In this document: positions 44,963 to 53,620 of the stretch, piece by piece | Position numbering within the stretch: position 1 is the stretch's first letter | Layout: the number at the start of each line of letters is the position of its first letter | Assembly (NCBI RefSeq): GCF_003388735.1 | Contig: NZ_QUBQ01000001.1 | Coordinates: 558,001 to 622,000 of the forward strand | Direction: 5' to 3' | DNA: 64,000 nucleotides | DNA from: Paenibacillus paeoniae | GTDB taxonomy: Bacteria; Bacillota; Bacilli; Paenibacillales; Paenibacillaceae | Made by a program: the position numbers and the translations under genes | The notes under the pieces: model-generated | What the model saw: only the letters and a program-made list of their open reading frames with translations | What the model was told of the DNA's origin: nothing | The model's database searches: none

Positions 44963-46210
44963 ATGAGACGGGAAGGGTTAATGCTTGCGGTATGCGCGGT
45001 TTTGATCGTAGGCGTATTTTTATGGCTGAATAGCTGGAAAAACGGTACGGCAGTGAAACCGCATTCGCTTGTGATCAACGTTGGAGAAGAGGCGGATACG
45101 GTCCGCACGTTCACATGGCAAAGCGGGGGCAAGCTGAATCGAAGCCTGGTTCAATATATAGAGGGCAACAGCCGTGATGTGGATTGGAGCAGTGCGCAAG
45201 CAAGAACGATAGAGGGCACATCGAATCGGATCAAGATCGATGGAGATGCGCGTACAGTTCATAAGGTGACGATAACCGGTTTGCAGCGCAGCCAAACCTA
45301 TGCGTACCGGATAGGGGACGGAACGAAGAAGGGCTGGAGCGCGACGGGAATATTTTACACCTATTCGCCAGACGATTCCGGCGACGGCTTTACTTTTATT
45401 AATGTGACAGACTCGCAAGGAAAGACAGAGGCGGACTTCAAGCTGTGGGGAGATACGTTGAAGCAAGCGTTCAGCTATGTGCCTGAGGCAGCATTTATCG
45501 TTCATAATGGCGATTTGACCGAAAATCCAAAGGATTCGAAAGTTTGGGACGCATTCTTTCGCGAAGCTGCCCTGTGGCTCTCGTCGGTTCCGCTTATGCC
45601 GGTTACGGGTAATCATGAGGAGGTGGAGGACGATGCGGAGCCGTTCGTCTCTTTGTTCAACGTGCCGAAAAACGGTGCAAAAGGCTCCATTAACGGGACT
45701 ACCTATTATTTTGACTACGACAACGCCCGGTTCATCATGCTTAACACGGAATCCAATATAAGCGGACAGACGAAGTGGCTAGAGGATGTATTGGCGAAAA
45801 ATACGCGGAAATGGGTGATCATCTCCCTTCATCGAGGGCCGTATGGGGGCAATCAGAACAAAAACATCGGAGATTGGGTGGAGCTGTTCGACCGATATGA
45901 AGTGGATCTGGTGCTGCAAGGACATAACCATGAATACGCGCGCTCGTATCCGCTGCGGGCCGGAAAGATTGCACCCGGTAACGATTCGCATGTGCTGGAT
46001 CGCGCCGGAACAGTCTACGTGGTGACGAATGCAGCCGGACAGAAGCTGAACGAGAAGAAGAAGGATCAGTTCTACCACAAGGCGCATCTCCAGAATGGCA
46101 AAAGGATGTTCGCCGCTATTCGAATCAGCGGGAACATCCTTCGGTATGAGGCGTATGATACAGACGGCAAGCTATGGGACGAGTTCGTGCTGGAGCATAC
46201 GTTGCCATAG
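44963..46210 (+). CDS. membrane-anchored metallophosphoesterase (purple acid phosphatase-like)
   Basis: 415 residues from ATG 44963 (GTG 44948 possible). One N-terminal helix (LMLAVCAVLIVGVFLWL) anchors or exports it. A fibronectin-like N-terminal domain as in purple acid phosphatases (ITGLQRSQTYAYRIGDG) comes before the calcineurin-like domain, with metal motifs VTDSQG, VHNGDLTENP, VTGNHEEV, ISLHRGPYGG and LQGHNHEYARS. The first motif lacks the usual GD.G form. It should hydrolyse phosphate esters outside the cell; the substrate is unknown. It converges with the kinase gene at 46224. Confidence 0.9.
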   Translation: MRREGLMLAVCAVLIVGVFLWLNSWKNGTAVKPHSLVINVGEEADTVRTFTWQSGGKLNRSLVQYIEGNSRDVDWSSAQARTIEGTSNRIKIDGDARTVHKVTITGLQRSQTYAYRIGDGTKKGWSATGIFYTYSPDDSGDGFTFINVTDSQGKTEADFKLWGDTLKQAFSYVPEAAFIVHNGDLTENPKDSKVWDAFFREAALWLSSVPLMPVTGNHEEVEDDAEPFVSLFNVPKNGAKGSINGTTYYFDYDNARFIMLNTESNISGQTKWLEDVLAKNTRKWVIISLHRGPYGGNQNKNIGDWVELFDRYEVDLVLQGHNHEYARSYPLRAGKIAPGNDSHVLDRAGTVYVVTNAAGQKLNEKKKDQFYHKAHLQNGKRMFAAIRISGNILRYEAYDTDGKLWDEFVLEHTLP

Positions 46211-46223
46211 CCCTCGTGAAGAC

Positions 46224-47735
46224 TTACTCACACGAGTCTGTAGTTTGATCATAGGACAGAGGAAGCGAGATAAGGAACGAAGTTCCCTCGCCAATTCTGC
46301 TGTCCACGCCGATATGCCCGTGATGGGCTTCAATAATCGATTGCGTAATTGCAAGCCCGAGCCCGGTTCCGCCTCGCGCGCGCGAGCGGGATTCATCCCC
46401 CCGGTAGAAGCGCTCGAAGATATGAGCGAGATGAGCAGGAGCAATGCCGGGGCCATTGTCCCGAACTTCGAGGTGAGCGACCTCCCCGCTATCCCCAAGA
46501 ATGATCTCGATAACACCAGTCTCGGCATCCGTATATTGAACGGCATTGTGGAAGAGGTTCAACACCACCTGCTTAAGCTTATCCCGGTCAATGAGGGCCG
46601 TGACTTTGTTAGTGACGCGTACCACGCAGAGTCGGTTGCCAGCCAGCAGTGCGAGCTGAGGTTCCATCTCCTTCAGCAGCAGATCGAGCCTTGCCGGCTC
46701 CAGCTTGAGTGGCGCGGTCTGCTCAAGCCTGACCAACTGAAGCAGATCCTCCACCAGCTTGTTGACTCTCTCTGATTCCGTCTTCATGCTGGCGAGCGCA
46801 CGCATGAGCTGCTCCCTATCCGCAGCCGCCCCTCTAAGCAGCACCTCGATAAATCCGTGCAGGGAAGTAAGCGGCGTCCTCAGCTCATGAGACGCATCTG
46901 CGATAAAGCGTCTCATCCGTTTATTGGTCGCGCGCTCTTGCTCGAATGCGGTATCGAGTCGCACAAGCATGCTGTTGAACGCTTCGGACAAGAAGTCGAT
47001 CTCAGATTGTCCTTGTCGCTCCGGCAGCCGCGTGTTCAGGCTGCCTGCATCTGTCAGCTCTGCTGCCCGTACGACCTTGGAGAGCGGATGCAGCGTTCTT
47101 CGCAGCAGAGGCAGATACAACAGGAGTCCTGCAATCAGAGCTGCCGCGGCAAGCGCGGCGAAGATGGCGACTTGGATAAGCAGCTGCTTGCGCAGCGATT
47201 CCGTCTCGACGGCAGCTTGCAGCAAGCTGCCGTCCTTGTCGCCGGGCCGGGAGGCTTTGCGGAATACGGCCATATATTGCGTTCCATTGTCTGCTGTGAT
47301 GAGCTGATAGTCGGGACGTTCTCCGGCTTGAAGCTTTTTACGGATTTCACTGTATCCCTTGATGCCTAGCAGAGGTGTCTCCCTCGAATCAAGGCTTCCT
47401 TCTTCGGTCACCGCCTGCGCTTCTCCCGCTGAATCAATGATGATCAACGAAAATCCGGGCTGAAATAATAACGGAGAATCCGGTCGCACTTTGCCGTGAT
47501 GGCGAATGCCGGGTTCTTTGCCATCCAATCGAAACAGTTCCGGCGGCAGGGACATGAGCTGGGCGTTCAGCGCCTCTGCCTTGTTCCGGTATAGAAAGTC
47601 CCTCATAAACAGGAATTGCAGGGTGCCGATCAGTATGAACAGTGCCGCCAGCACGAGCAAAGAGCGGACTAGCAGCTGCAGCCGAAGCGAACCGGGCCGA
47701 AGCTTGCGGAGGAAGATGCCGTTATGCGCTCTCAT
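46224..47735 (-). CDS. sensor histidine kinase of a two-component system
   Basis: 503 residues from ATG 47735, overlapping the response-regulator stop by four bases. First helix (LLVRSLLVLAALFILIGTL), an external sensor of about 130 residues, second helix (VAIFAALAAAALIAGLLLYL), HAMP, then HisKA with FIADASHELRTPLTSLHGF, N-box NLFHNAVQYTD, DNGPGIAP and GGTGLGLAITQSII. The external domain has no family I recognise. With its regulator it lies divergent from the glycine-rich secreted protein gene, which may be its target. Confidence 0.93.
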   Translation of the reverse strand: MRAHNGIFLRKLRPGSLRLQLLVRSLLVLAALFILIGTLQFLFMRDFLYRNKAEALNAQLMSLPPELFRLDGKEPGIRHHGKVRPDSPLLFQPGFSLIIIDSAGEAQAVTEEGSLDSRETPLLGIKGYSEIRKKLQAGERPDYQLITADNGTQYMAVFRKASRPGDKDGSLLQAAVETESLRKQLLIQVAIFAALAAAALIAGLLLYLPLLRRTLHPLSKVVRAAELTDAGSLNTRLPERQGQSEIDFLSEAFNSMLVRLDTAFEQERATNKRMRRFIADASHELRTPLTSLHGFIEVLLRGAAADREQLMRALASMKTESERVNKLVEDLLQLVRLEQTAPLKLEPARLDLLLKEMEPQLALLAGNRLCVVRVTNKVTALIDRDKLKQVVLNLFHNAVQYTDAETGVIEIILGDSGEVAHLEVRDNGPGIAPAHLAHIFERFYRGDESRSRARGGTGLGLAITQSIIEAHHGHIGVDSRIGEGTSFLISLPLSYDQTTDSCE

Positions 47736-48418
47736 GGCAAGTCCATTCGGTATCCGGCGCCGCGAAGCGTCCGAATGAGCCGGTGTTCCTTGTCGCCAAG
47801 CTTCTCTCGGAGGGAGCGGATATAGACCTCGACGATATTTTGCTCCCCGCCGAAGTCATAGCCCCATATCTTCTCCAACATAAGCGACTTGCTCAGCACC
47901 ACGCCATGATTCATAACCATGTATTTCAGAAGCGAATATTCCGTTGGCGACAATTCCGCTACTTCATCCCTGTAACGAATCTCTTTGCGTTTATCATCAA
48001 TGCGGAAGGGGCCATAGGTCACCTCGCCCAGCAAGTTGGGGAATTGGTTGCGCAATCTGGCGTGAATCCGCGCCAGCAGCTCCTCAAAGCTGAATGGCTT
48101 GACCAAGTAGTCGTCGGCTCCCAGTGACAGACCGTAAACACGATCCTCCACCTCATCTTTGGCAGTCAGCATGATGATGGCCACTTGCGACCCCTCTTCC
48201 TTTAATTCCCGGCATACTGCAAATCCGTCCATATTCGGCATCATGACATCAAGTATGACGACATGCGGCCGGAGTTCGGCCGCAATCTGAAGCGCGCTCT
48301 TGCCGTCTTCGGCTGTTATGATATGTGCCCCTTCATTCGCAAGTCCCATCTCCAAAAACTGCACGATAGCCGCCTCGTCATCTACGATAAGAATTTTGAT
48401 CCCGTTAAGGGTTTGCAT
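47732..48418 (-). CDS. OmpR-family response regulator
   Basis: 228 residues from ATG 48418, behind TGGAGGAC. Receiver domain with ILIVDDEAAIVQFLEMGL, phospho-acceptor Asp in VVILDVMMPNMDGF, and switch Lys in GADDYLVKPFSFEELL, then a winged-helix domain (ELSPTEYSLLKYMVMNHG, GGEQNIVEVYIRSLREKLG). It pairs with the kinase encoded just downstream. The 207 bases between its start and the divergent gene at 48626 must hold both promoters. Confidence 0.94.
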   Translation of the reverse strand: MQTLNGIKILIVDDEAAIVQFLEMGLANEGAHIITAEDGKSALQIAAELRPHVVILDVMMPNMDGFAVCRELKEEGSQVAIIMLTAKDEVEDRVYGLSLGADDYLVKPFSFEELLARIHARLRNQFPNLLGEVTYGPFRIDDKRKEIRYRDEVAELSPTEYSLLKYMVMNHGVVLSKSLMLEKIWGYDFGGEQNIVEVYIRSLREKLGDKEHRLIRTLRGAGYRMDLP

Positions 48419-48625
48419 CCGTTGTCCTCCACTTAATGGCTTGTTTCTCTATTATGAGCGCATGAAGGATAATATCCAACTCCTTGCTGCCGAAAAAGGG
48501 TTATTTTCAGCAAATATTCAGCTTGCGGATTTTTTTTCATTTTGATGAAATGAAATGCGATTTTTGGGGATAGTAACGGTGGTAGCAACAATCCAATCAG
48601 GCTGACAAAAGGAAGGTGCAAACGA

Positions 48626-49783
48626 ATGAAGGATAAGCAACTTGAATCTTATACGAAAAAGAAAGTGGGCACGGGATGGCGCACGGCCAAATACTTAAGC
48701 GTGGCACTCATTACGCTTGCGCTGATGTTCAGCTTGCCGAATACATCTCTTGCTGTAGGTAAACGCGCGAAAGGACCAGATGTCTATGTCATTCAAGGCA
48801 TGCTGAAGTCAATCGGCAGCTATGGCGGCCCTATAGACGGTTATTATGGCCCTGCAACGGTCAAAGGCGTCAAGTATTATCAAAAGACGCATGGACTATC
48901 TGCAACGGGTTCAGTGGATGTGAAGACGCTGCAATCCATCAGCTATTCCTATGCGAAAGCAAAAGGCGCAGCTGGCCAAGCAAAAGCTCAAGCGAAGAGC
49001 AAAGCGAACGGCGCAGGTAAAGGCGGCGTAGGTAAAGGCGGCGCAGGCGGTGGAGCTGGTGGTGGCGCAGGCGGCGGCGCAGGCGGTGGAGCTGGTGGTG
49101 GCGCAGGCGGCGGTGCTGGTGGTGGCGCAGGCGGCGGAGCTGGTGGTGGCGCAGGCGGCGGAGCTGGTGGTGGCGCAGGCGGCGGAGCTGGAGGCGGTGC
49201 AGGCGGCGGTGCTGGTGGTGGCGCAGGCGGCGGAGCTGGAGGCGGTGCAGGCGGCGGAGCTGGAGGCGGTGCAGGCGGCGGAGCTGGTGGTGGCGCAGGC
49301 GGCGGAGCTGGTGGTGGCGCAGGCGGCGGAGCTGGAATCGGCGGCGGTGCAGGCAAAGGCGGCATCGGCGGTGGAGCTGGCGGCGGCAAAGGCGGCAATA
49401 TCGGTGGCGCTGGTGAAGGTAAAGGCGGCAACATCGGCGGCGGCGGAGCAGGAAAAGGCGGCAATATCGGCGGCGCTGGTGAAGGTAAAGGTGGCAACAT
49501 CGGCGGCGGCGGAGCAGGCAAAGCGCCAGGCGGCAATGTTGGTGGAGGCGGAGCAGGCAAAGCGCCAGGTGGCAATGTTGGCGGCGGTGGAGCGGGCAAA
49601 GCACCGGGCGGCAATGTCGGCGGAGGCGGAGCAGGCAAAGCGCCAGGCGGCAATGTCGGCGGAGGCGGAGCAGGCAAAGCGCCAGGCGGTAATGTTGGCG
49701 GCGGTGGAGCGGGCAAAACGCCTCCGGGCGGTAAAGTTCCGCCAAGCGGCAAGATTGACAGCCAGCCGCGCAGCCAGCAATAA
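48626..49783 (+). CDS. secreted peptidoglycan-binding protein with silk-like glycine-rich repeats
   Basis: 385 residues, start ATG 48626 behind AAAGGAAGGTG. A signal peptide ends near TSLA (about residue 43). A peptidoglycan-binding domain covers about residues 48-113 (DVYVIQGMLKSIGSYGG, GYYGPATVKGVKYYQ). From residue about 140 the protein is almost only Gly and Ala: 24 tandem AGGG units, then GKGGNIGG-type repeats, then five copies of a 13-residue unit GKAPGGNVGGGGA, and a tail ending SQPRSQQ. It has no LPXTG or SLH anchor, so wall contact is through the first domain. A role in wall or spore surface structure is only inference. Confidence 0.85.
   Translation: MKDKQLESYTKKKVGTGWRTAKYLSVALITLALMFSLPNTSLAVGKRAKGPDVYVIQGMLKSIGSYGGPIDGYYGPATVKGVKYYQKTHGLSATGSVDVKTLQSISYSYAKAKGAAGQAKAQAKSKANGAGKGGVGKGGAGGGAGGGAGGGAGGGAGGGAGGGAGGGAGGGAGGGAGGGAGGGAGGGAGGGAGGGAGGGAGGGAGGGAGGGAGGGAGGGAGGGAGGGAGGGAGGGAGIGGGAGKGGIGGGAGGGKGGNIGGAGEGKGGNIGGGGAGKGGNIGGAGEGKGGNIGGGGAGKAPGGNVGGGGAGKAPGGNVGGGGAGKAPGGNVGGGGAGKAPGGNVGGGGAGKAPGGNVGGGGAGKTPPGGKVPPSGKIDSQPRSQQ
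49043..49330 (+). repeat. 24 tandem 12-bp units encoding AGGG
   Basis: Twelve-base units of type GCAGGCGGCGGA alternate with GCTGGTGGTGGC, giving a higher-order 24-bp period. All variation is in third codon positions, so the protein repeat is perfect while the DNA is not. The array keeps several other frames open by composition. Confidence 0.9.
49514..49708 (+). repeat. five tandem 39-bp units encoding a 13-residue Gly-rich repeat
   Basis: Units begin GCAGGCAAAGCGCCAGGCGG and encode AGKAPGGNVGGGG. Differences are mostly synonymous. The array follows two copies of a longer GKGGNIGG unit within the same gene. Confidence 0.88.
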
Positions 49784-49799
49784 CAGGTAACCATACAAG

Positions 49800-49849
49800 C
49801 CGTCTCGATCGGTCTCCAAGTGGAGCAATGCCGGTCGGGGCGGTTTTTT
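49800..49849 (+). terminator. terminator after the glycine-rich protein gene
   Basis: CCGTCTCGATCGG (49800-49812) pairs with CCGGTCGGGGCGG (49831-49843) with G-T pairs, then six T residues. Confidence 0.85.
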
Positions 49850-49940
49850 CCATGAACGCGACTAGAGGCGAGTGGATGGGCGACCCAAAAAAGGTTAAAC
49901 TATCATTACCGTATTCTAGCAAGCGAAATGGAGCAACCAG

Positions 49941-51230
49941 ATGAACAATTGGAGCGTGAAAAAACAAGCCAACGCCATCTTGATCTTATCAGGTGTAGGC
50001 ATATTGGCGGCGTTCCCTTTCCAGCACACGTTTGCGGGAGGGCTATTATTCGCTATATTCAGCGCCGGAACGATCGGCGGACTGGCGGATTCTTTTGCAA
50101 TTAGCGCATTATTTGGCGATCCTCTCTGGATCAAATGGCCGAAATGGATGGGCACTCATATTATTTCCCGTAATAAAGAACGATTGATTGGCGAGCTTGT
50201 CGACATGGTGGAGAAGGAGCTGCTGACAGTCGCATCGATTAAGGCTACGCTGGCGGAGCATGATCTTGGCAATGTGCTTGTCCGCTACTTGTCCGAGAGC
50301 GGCGGGAGCGAAGAAGTCCAGCAATTTGCAGGCAAGCTGGCAGGTGATCTGCTCGAAAAGGTGGAGCCTGAGAAGCTTGCAGCGGGCATAGAGCGATTCG
50401 CATACGATCATGCTGGTTCCTTGCAGGTGTCCGACGTGCTGGCGGATGTGGGGGAATGGACGATACGCAATGGCTATGATGATAAAGTCATCACTTTTGT
50501 CGTTCAGCCGCTGGTTCAGCTCGTGAAGTCCGAGCCGTTCCGAGCGCTGATTGAGCAGTTCGCCGAGTCGGCGATCCGTTCTTATGAGGGTGAGAAGCTG
50601 CGCCGCAGACTGGTCGACTTCACAGCGGGCTTGAATGCGCCCGCAATTAGCGTGAAGGTTCAGGACTGGCTGGCCACCTTCATCGAACAGTTCGCCGCGG
50701 AAGATCATCCGCAGCGTCAGAGCTTTAAGCTGTTTCTTGCCGAGTTCGTCCGCAGGCTGCGGGAGGACGAGGAGCTACGCCAGCGTATCGAGGCTGGGAA
50801 ACGGAACATTCTGGCTATGATTCAGCAGAATGTTTCCCTGGAAGAGCTGCTGAAGACTCGTATTGAGAAGGCGCGAGCATCGTTGATTGCATCCACTCAA
50901 GAAGAAGGCGCGTCTGCCGCATCTTCGTTTGGCTGGCTGCGGAAGGAGATCGACAAGGGGCTTGAGCAATTAAGAACGCGTGACGATCTTCAACAAGCGC
51001 TGGATACCGGCGTCAAGTCGCTATTGCTCGGCTGGATTGAGGATAAGCATGCGCTTATCGGACGTCTGGTGAGAGAGAAGCTGGACACTTTTTCGGACGA
51101 AGAGCTTATTGAATTGATCAAAGAAAAGGCAGGCAAAGACCTGCAATATATCCGGTTGAACGGGATGGTTGTAGGCGGCCTGGTCGGTCTTGTTCTCTAT
51201 CTGCTCACGTTCTGGATCGGGGGTAGATGA
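49941..51230 (+). CDS. DUF445 family membrane protein, copy 1
   Basis: 429 residues, start ATG 49941 behind TGGAGC. Two N-terminal helices contain AGTIGGLADSFAISALFGDPLWI, and the DUF445 pattern HIISRNKERLIGELVDMVEKELL follows; then a long alpha-helical body and a single C-terminal helix (GMVVGGLVGLVLYLLTFWIGG). The ends are thus in the membrane and the middle is soluble and coiled. The family is widespread (Bacillus YheB) with no firmly known role. Its stop is followed after one base by copy 2, so the two form an operon. Confidence 0.9.
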   Translation: MNNWSVKKQANAILILSGVGILAAFPFQHTFAGGLLFAIFSAGTIGGLADSFAISALFGDPLWIKWPKWMGTHIISRNKERLIGELVDMVEKELLTVASIKATLAEHDLGNVLVRYLSESGGSEEVQQFAGKLAGDLLEKVEPEKLAAGIERFAYDHAGSLQVSDVLADVGEWTIRNGYDDKVITFVVQPLVQLVKSEPFRALIEQFAESAIRSYEGEKLRRRLVDFTAGLNAPAISVKVQDWLATFIEQFAAEDHPQRQSFKLFLAEFVRRLREDEELRQRIEAGKRNILAMIQQNVSLEELLKTRIEKARASLIASTQEEGASAASSFGWLRKEIDKGLEQLRTRDDLQQALDTGVKSLLLGWIEDKHALIGRLVREKLDTFSDEELIELIKEKAGKDLQYIRLNGMVVGGLVGLVLYLLTFWIGGR

Positions 51231-51231
51231 C

Positions 51232-52575
51232 ATGACGATGAGACGGAAAGCCAATCTTAGCTTGCTGTTGCTGGCTCTATTATTCATTGGTGCGGCTGCC
51301 TTGACGTACTGGTATCCCGGCACATGGTGGTCCAAGCTGCTGCTGTATTCTGCAGAAGCGGGACTAGTAGGCGCACTTGCGGATCTATTCGCGGTAACCG
51401 TGTTGTTCCGGCATCCGCTCGGCATGCGCTGGGTTCCGCATACGGCGATCATTCCGCGCAATCGGACGAAGCTGGTCGAGGGCGTTGCAGCTATGGTGGA
51501 AGAGCAGTTGCTTAGCAAAAGCATGATCAAGGATAAACTGATGGCCTATAGCATTGTGGATGCTATTAGCGGCTGGGTGGATCGCAAGGGCAGCGGAGGC
51601 ATGGGCATTGCCGAGAAGGGCTGGGAGCTGTTGCTTTCCTGGCTGAAGGGAACGGATACGGAGAAACTGGCGGGCAAGCTGGATGGAACTGTCCGAAAGT
51701 CGCTTCGGGGAATGAATCTATCCCGTTACGGTGGGAGAGGGCTTCACTGGCTGCTCGTGAACAGCGATTTTCAGAAGTGGATGGGCCAGGTCGTTGACTA
51801 TGCAGCGAAGCGGGTCGCAAGCGAGGATACGAAAAAAGCGATTCGGGCCATGCTGGCGAAGGAGAAGGATAACTTCGTCTCGGAGGGCGGTTCTTTCACC
51901 AAGTGGCTCAAGCGCAAGCTGGTCGATTTTGCCGAGGCTGCTGATGCCCTTAATCTGGATGATGCGGCGAATACGCTATATACTGATCTGCAATCGTTTA
52001 TGAACGATCTGAGGGATCCGAAGCATGAGCTTCGTGTGCTGGTCGAGATCAGACTGATGGATCTCGCGGAGAAGCTGGAGACAAGTGAAGATATGGCTGC
52101 GACGATCGAGCGATGGAAGCTTGAGTTGTTGGACGAGGTGTCGCTACAGCCTTCCATCCATGCGCTGCTGGACAGCATGAGGGGGATGCTGCTTGCGGGC
52201 AGTGAGCTGAAGTATCTCGCGGCGGAGGAGCGTCAGCTTCATGTGGATGATGTGAAAAACTGGCTGTCGGAGCTGATCGGCGCGTATTGGGAAGCATTCA
52301 AAGCGGATGAAGAGACCAAAGCTCAGCTCGACCGCTACTTGAAGCAATTCATCAATGGCGTCATGGAGCAGGAGCATGCCTTGATCGGCCGAATCGCGCG
52401 CAAGACGCTGGAGGGCTTCACCGAAGAGCGATTGGTGGAATTTATCGAAAGCAAGGTCGAGACGGACCTGCAGCGTATTCGGTTGAATGGCGCTTTTATC
52501 GGAGCAGGAGTGGGTGCTCTTATCTTCGCATTTCTGCACGGGATATATGGGCCGCTGCTGGAGTATCTATTTTAG
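51232..52575 (+). CDS. DUF445 family membrane protein, copy 2
   Basis: 447 residues from ATG 51232, one base after the stop of copy 1; the open frame to 51190 lies inside copy 1. Same plan as copy 1: N-terminal helices with AEAGLVGALADLFAVTVLF, then HTAIIPRNRTKLVEGVAAMVEEQLL, a long helical body, and a C-terminal helix (NGAFIGAGVGALIFAFLHG). The matching ends suggest that the two proteins are diverged paralogues, perhaps forming a hetero-oligomer. Function unknown. Confidence 0.9.
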   Translation: MTMRRKANLSLLLLALLFIGAAALTYWYPGTWWSKLLLYSAEAGLVGALADLFAVTVLFRHPLGMRWVPHTAIIPRNRTKLVEGVAAMVEEQLLSKSMIKDKLMAYSIVDAISGWVDRKGSGGMGIAEKGWELLLSWLKGTDTEKLAGKLDGTVRKSLRGMNLSRYGGRGLHWLLVNSDFQKWMGQVVDYAAKRVASEDTKKAIRAMLAKEKDNFVSEGGSFTKWLKRKLVDFAEAADALNLDDAANTLYTDLQSFMNDLRDPKHELRVLVEIRLMDLAEKLETSEDMAATIERWKLELLDEVSLQPSIHALLDSMRGMLLAGSELKYLAAEERQLHVDDVKNWLSELIGAYWEAFKADEETKAQLDRYLKQFINGVMEQEHALIGRIARKTLEGFTEERLVEFIESKVETDLQRIRLNGAFIGAGVGALIFAFLHGIYGPLLEYLF

Positions 52576-52588
52576 GAAAGTATTGGAG

Positions 52589-52625
52589 GAAAGCCTGTGC
52601 CGCACTGCGGTAGGGGCTTTTTTTT
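52589..52625 (+). terminator. terminator after the DUF445 pair
   Basis: AAAGCC pairs with GGGGCTTT and TGCCGCA pairs with TGCGGTA inside it, followed by eight T residues. Confidence 0.85.
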
Positions 52626-52651
52626 CGAGGAATGGACACATTGATTATAAA

Positions 52652-52665
52652 AGAAAACGCTTTCA
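52652..52665 (+). promoter_or_regulatory. candidate cre box upstream of the DegV gene
   Basis: AGAAAACGCTTTCA matches the cre consensus TGWAANCGNTNWCA at 13 of 14 positions (first base differs). It lies just upstream of TATAAT at 52689-52694, in a place where CcpA could block or assist the promoter. Confidence 0.45.
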
Positions 52666-52712
52666 TATAAATTAAATCGTTTATACTATATAATGATAGA
52701 TAAGACTATCGA

Positions 52713-53576
52713 ATGGAGGAAGCGGGCCTGAACAACATCAGATTATTCGCAGACAGCGTGTCAGATTTGCCGCAAGAATGGGTAGAGAGGTATAACATTA
52801 CGATCGTGCCTCTTTATATTATTTTCAACGAGGAAGTCTTCCGGGACGGAATCGATGTGACGACCGAGGAGATCTACCGACGGGTGGAGGAGAATGGGGT
52901 ATTGCCTCGAACGGCAGCGCCTTCGCCGGACGATTTTGCGCAAGCGTTTCAAGGCGCCATAGATGCGGGAGATTCGGTGTTGTTTATCAGCATGTCTTCC
53001 AAAGTGTCCTCAACGTACCAGAATGCTAGAATTGCTATGAATGATTTTCCCGAAGGGCGGATCACGCTCGTAGATTCCACCCACTTGTCCGCAAGCACAA
53101 CCATGCTCGTCATTATGGCGGCTCGCTTGCTGGAGCAGGGAAAAGACCTTGAGACGGTAGTCGCCCACATCGAGTCCCATCGCGATCGCGTCGATATCGA
53201 CATCCTGGTCGACCGCCTGGATTACTTGCACAAGGGCGGGCGTGTATCTAGCATCCAGAACATGATCGGCAGCTTACTGAAAATCCGGCCTGTGCTTAGT
53301 ATTAAGAAGGGCCTTATCCTATCTGAAAAGAAATACCGGGGCAAACCGCAAAAGGCGCTAGAGGGCGTCATGCAAAATATTGTAGACAAGATTGACTCTA
53401 TCGATCAGAATGTCATCGTCATTGCTCAGACTGTGGCTGAGGAAGCCGCGGACTACATGCGCAATTACTTGTTGGAGCATACGTCCGTTAAAGAGATCAT
53501 TATGATAGAGGGCGGATGTACGATTGGCTCGCATACTGGGCCGAAGACGGTTGCGATTAGTTATTTGCGGAAGTAG
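52713..53576 (+). CDS. DegV family fatty acid-binding protein
   Basis: 287 residues if ATG 52713 is used. DegV marks: IRLFADSVSDLPQEW, the lipid-binding stretch RTAAPSPDDF, FISMSSKVSSTYQNA, ITLVDSTHLSAS and GRVSSIQNMIGSLLKIRPVL. Proteins of this family (FakB) bind a fatty acid and present it to a FakA kinase; no fakA is in the window. The start is open: a GGAGGA lies just after ATG 52713 and 8 bases before an in-frame CTG at 52728, which would give the usual DegV N-terminus. An upstream cre-like site hints at carbon control. Confidence 0.92.
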   Translation: MEEAGLNNIRLFADSVSDLPQEWVERYNITIVPLYIIFNEEVFRDGIDVTTEEIYRRVEENGVLPRTAAPSPDDFAQAFQGAIDAGDSVLFISMSSKVSSTYQNARIAMNDFPEGRITLVDSTHLSASTTMLVIMAARLLEQGKDLETVVAHIESHRDRVDIDILVDRLDYLHKGGRVSSIQNMIGSLLKIRPVLSIKKGLILSEKKYRGKPQKALEGVMQNIVDKIDSIDQNVIVIAQTVAEEAADYMRNYLLEHTSVKEIIMIEGGCTIGSHTGPKTVAISYLRK

Positions 53577-53620
53577 GCATTTAAGAGTAAGTCTAAAGGA
53601 TTATTCTGTGCTTGTGAGCT

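Noticed and set aside
46095..46775. 226-residue open frame antisense to the histidine kinase
   Set aside because: It crosses two real gene ends and mirrors the kinase ATPase domain.
49043..49708. Regular repeats considered as a CRISPR array
   Set aside because: Units of 12 and 39 bp are contiguous without spacers and stay in frame within a coding gene.
48911..49828. Several long open frames on both strands across the glycine-rich gene
   Set aside because: GC-rich 12- and 39-bp tandem repeats free of stops keep other frames open. Only the frame from 48626 has a signal peptide, a domain and a ribosome site.
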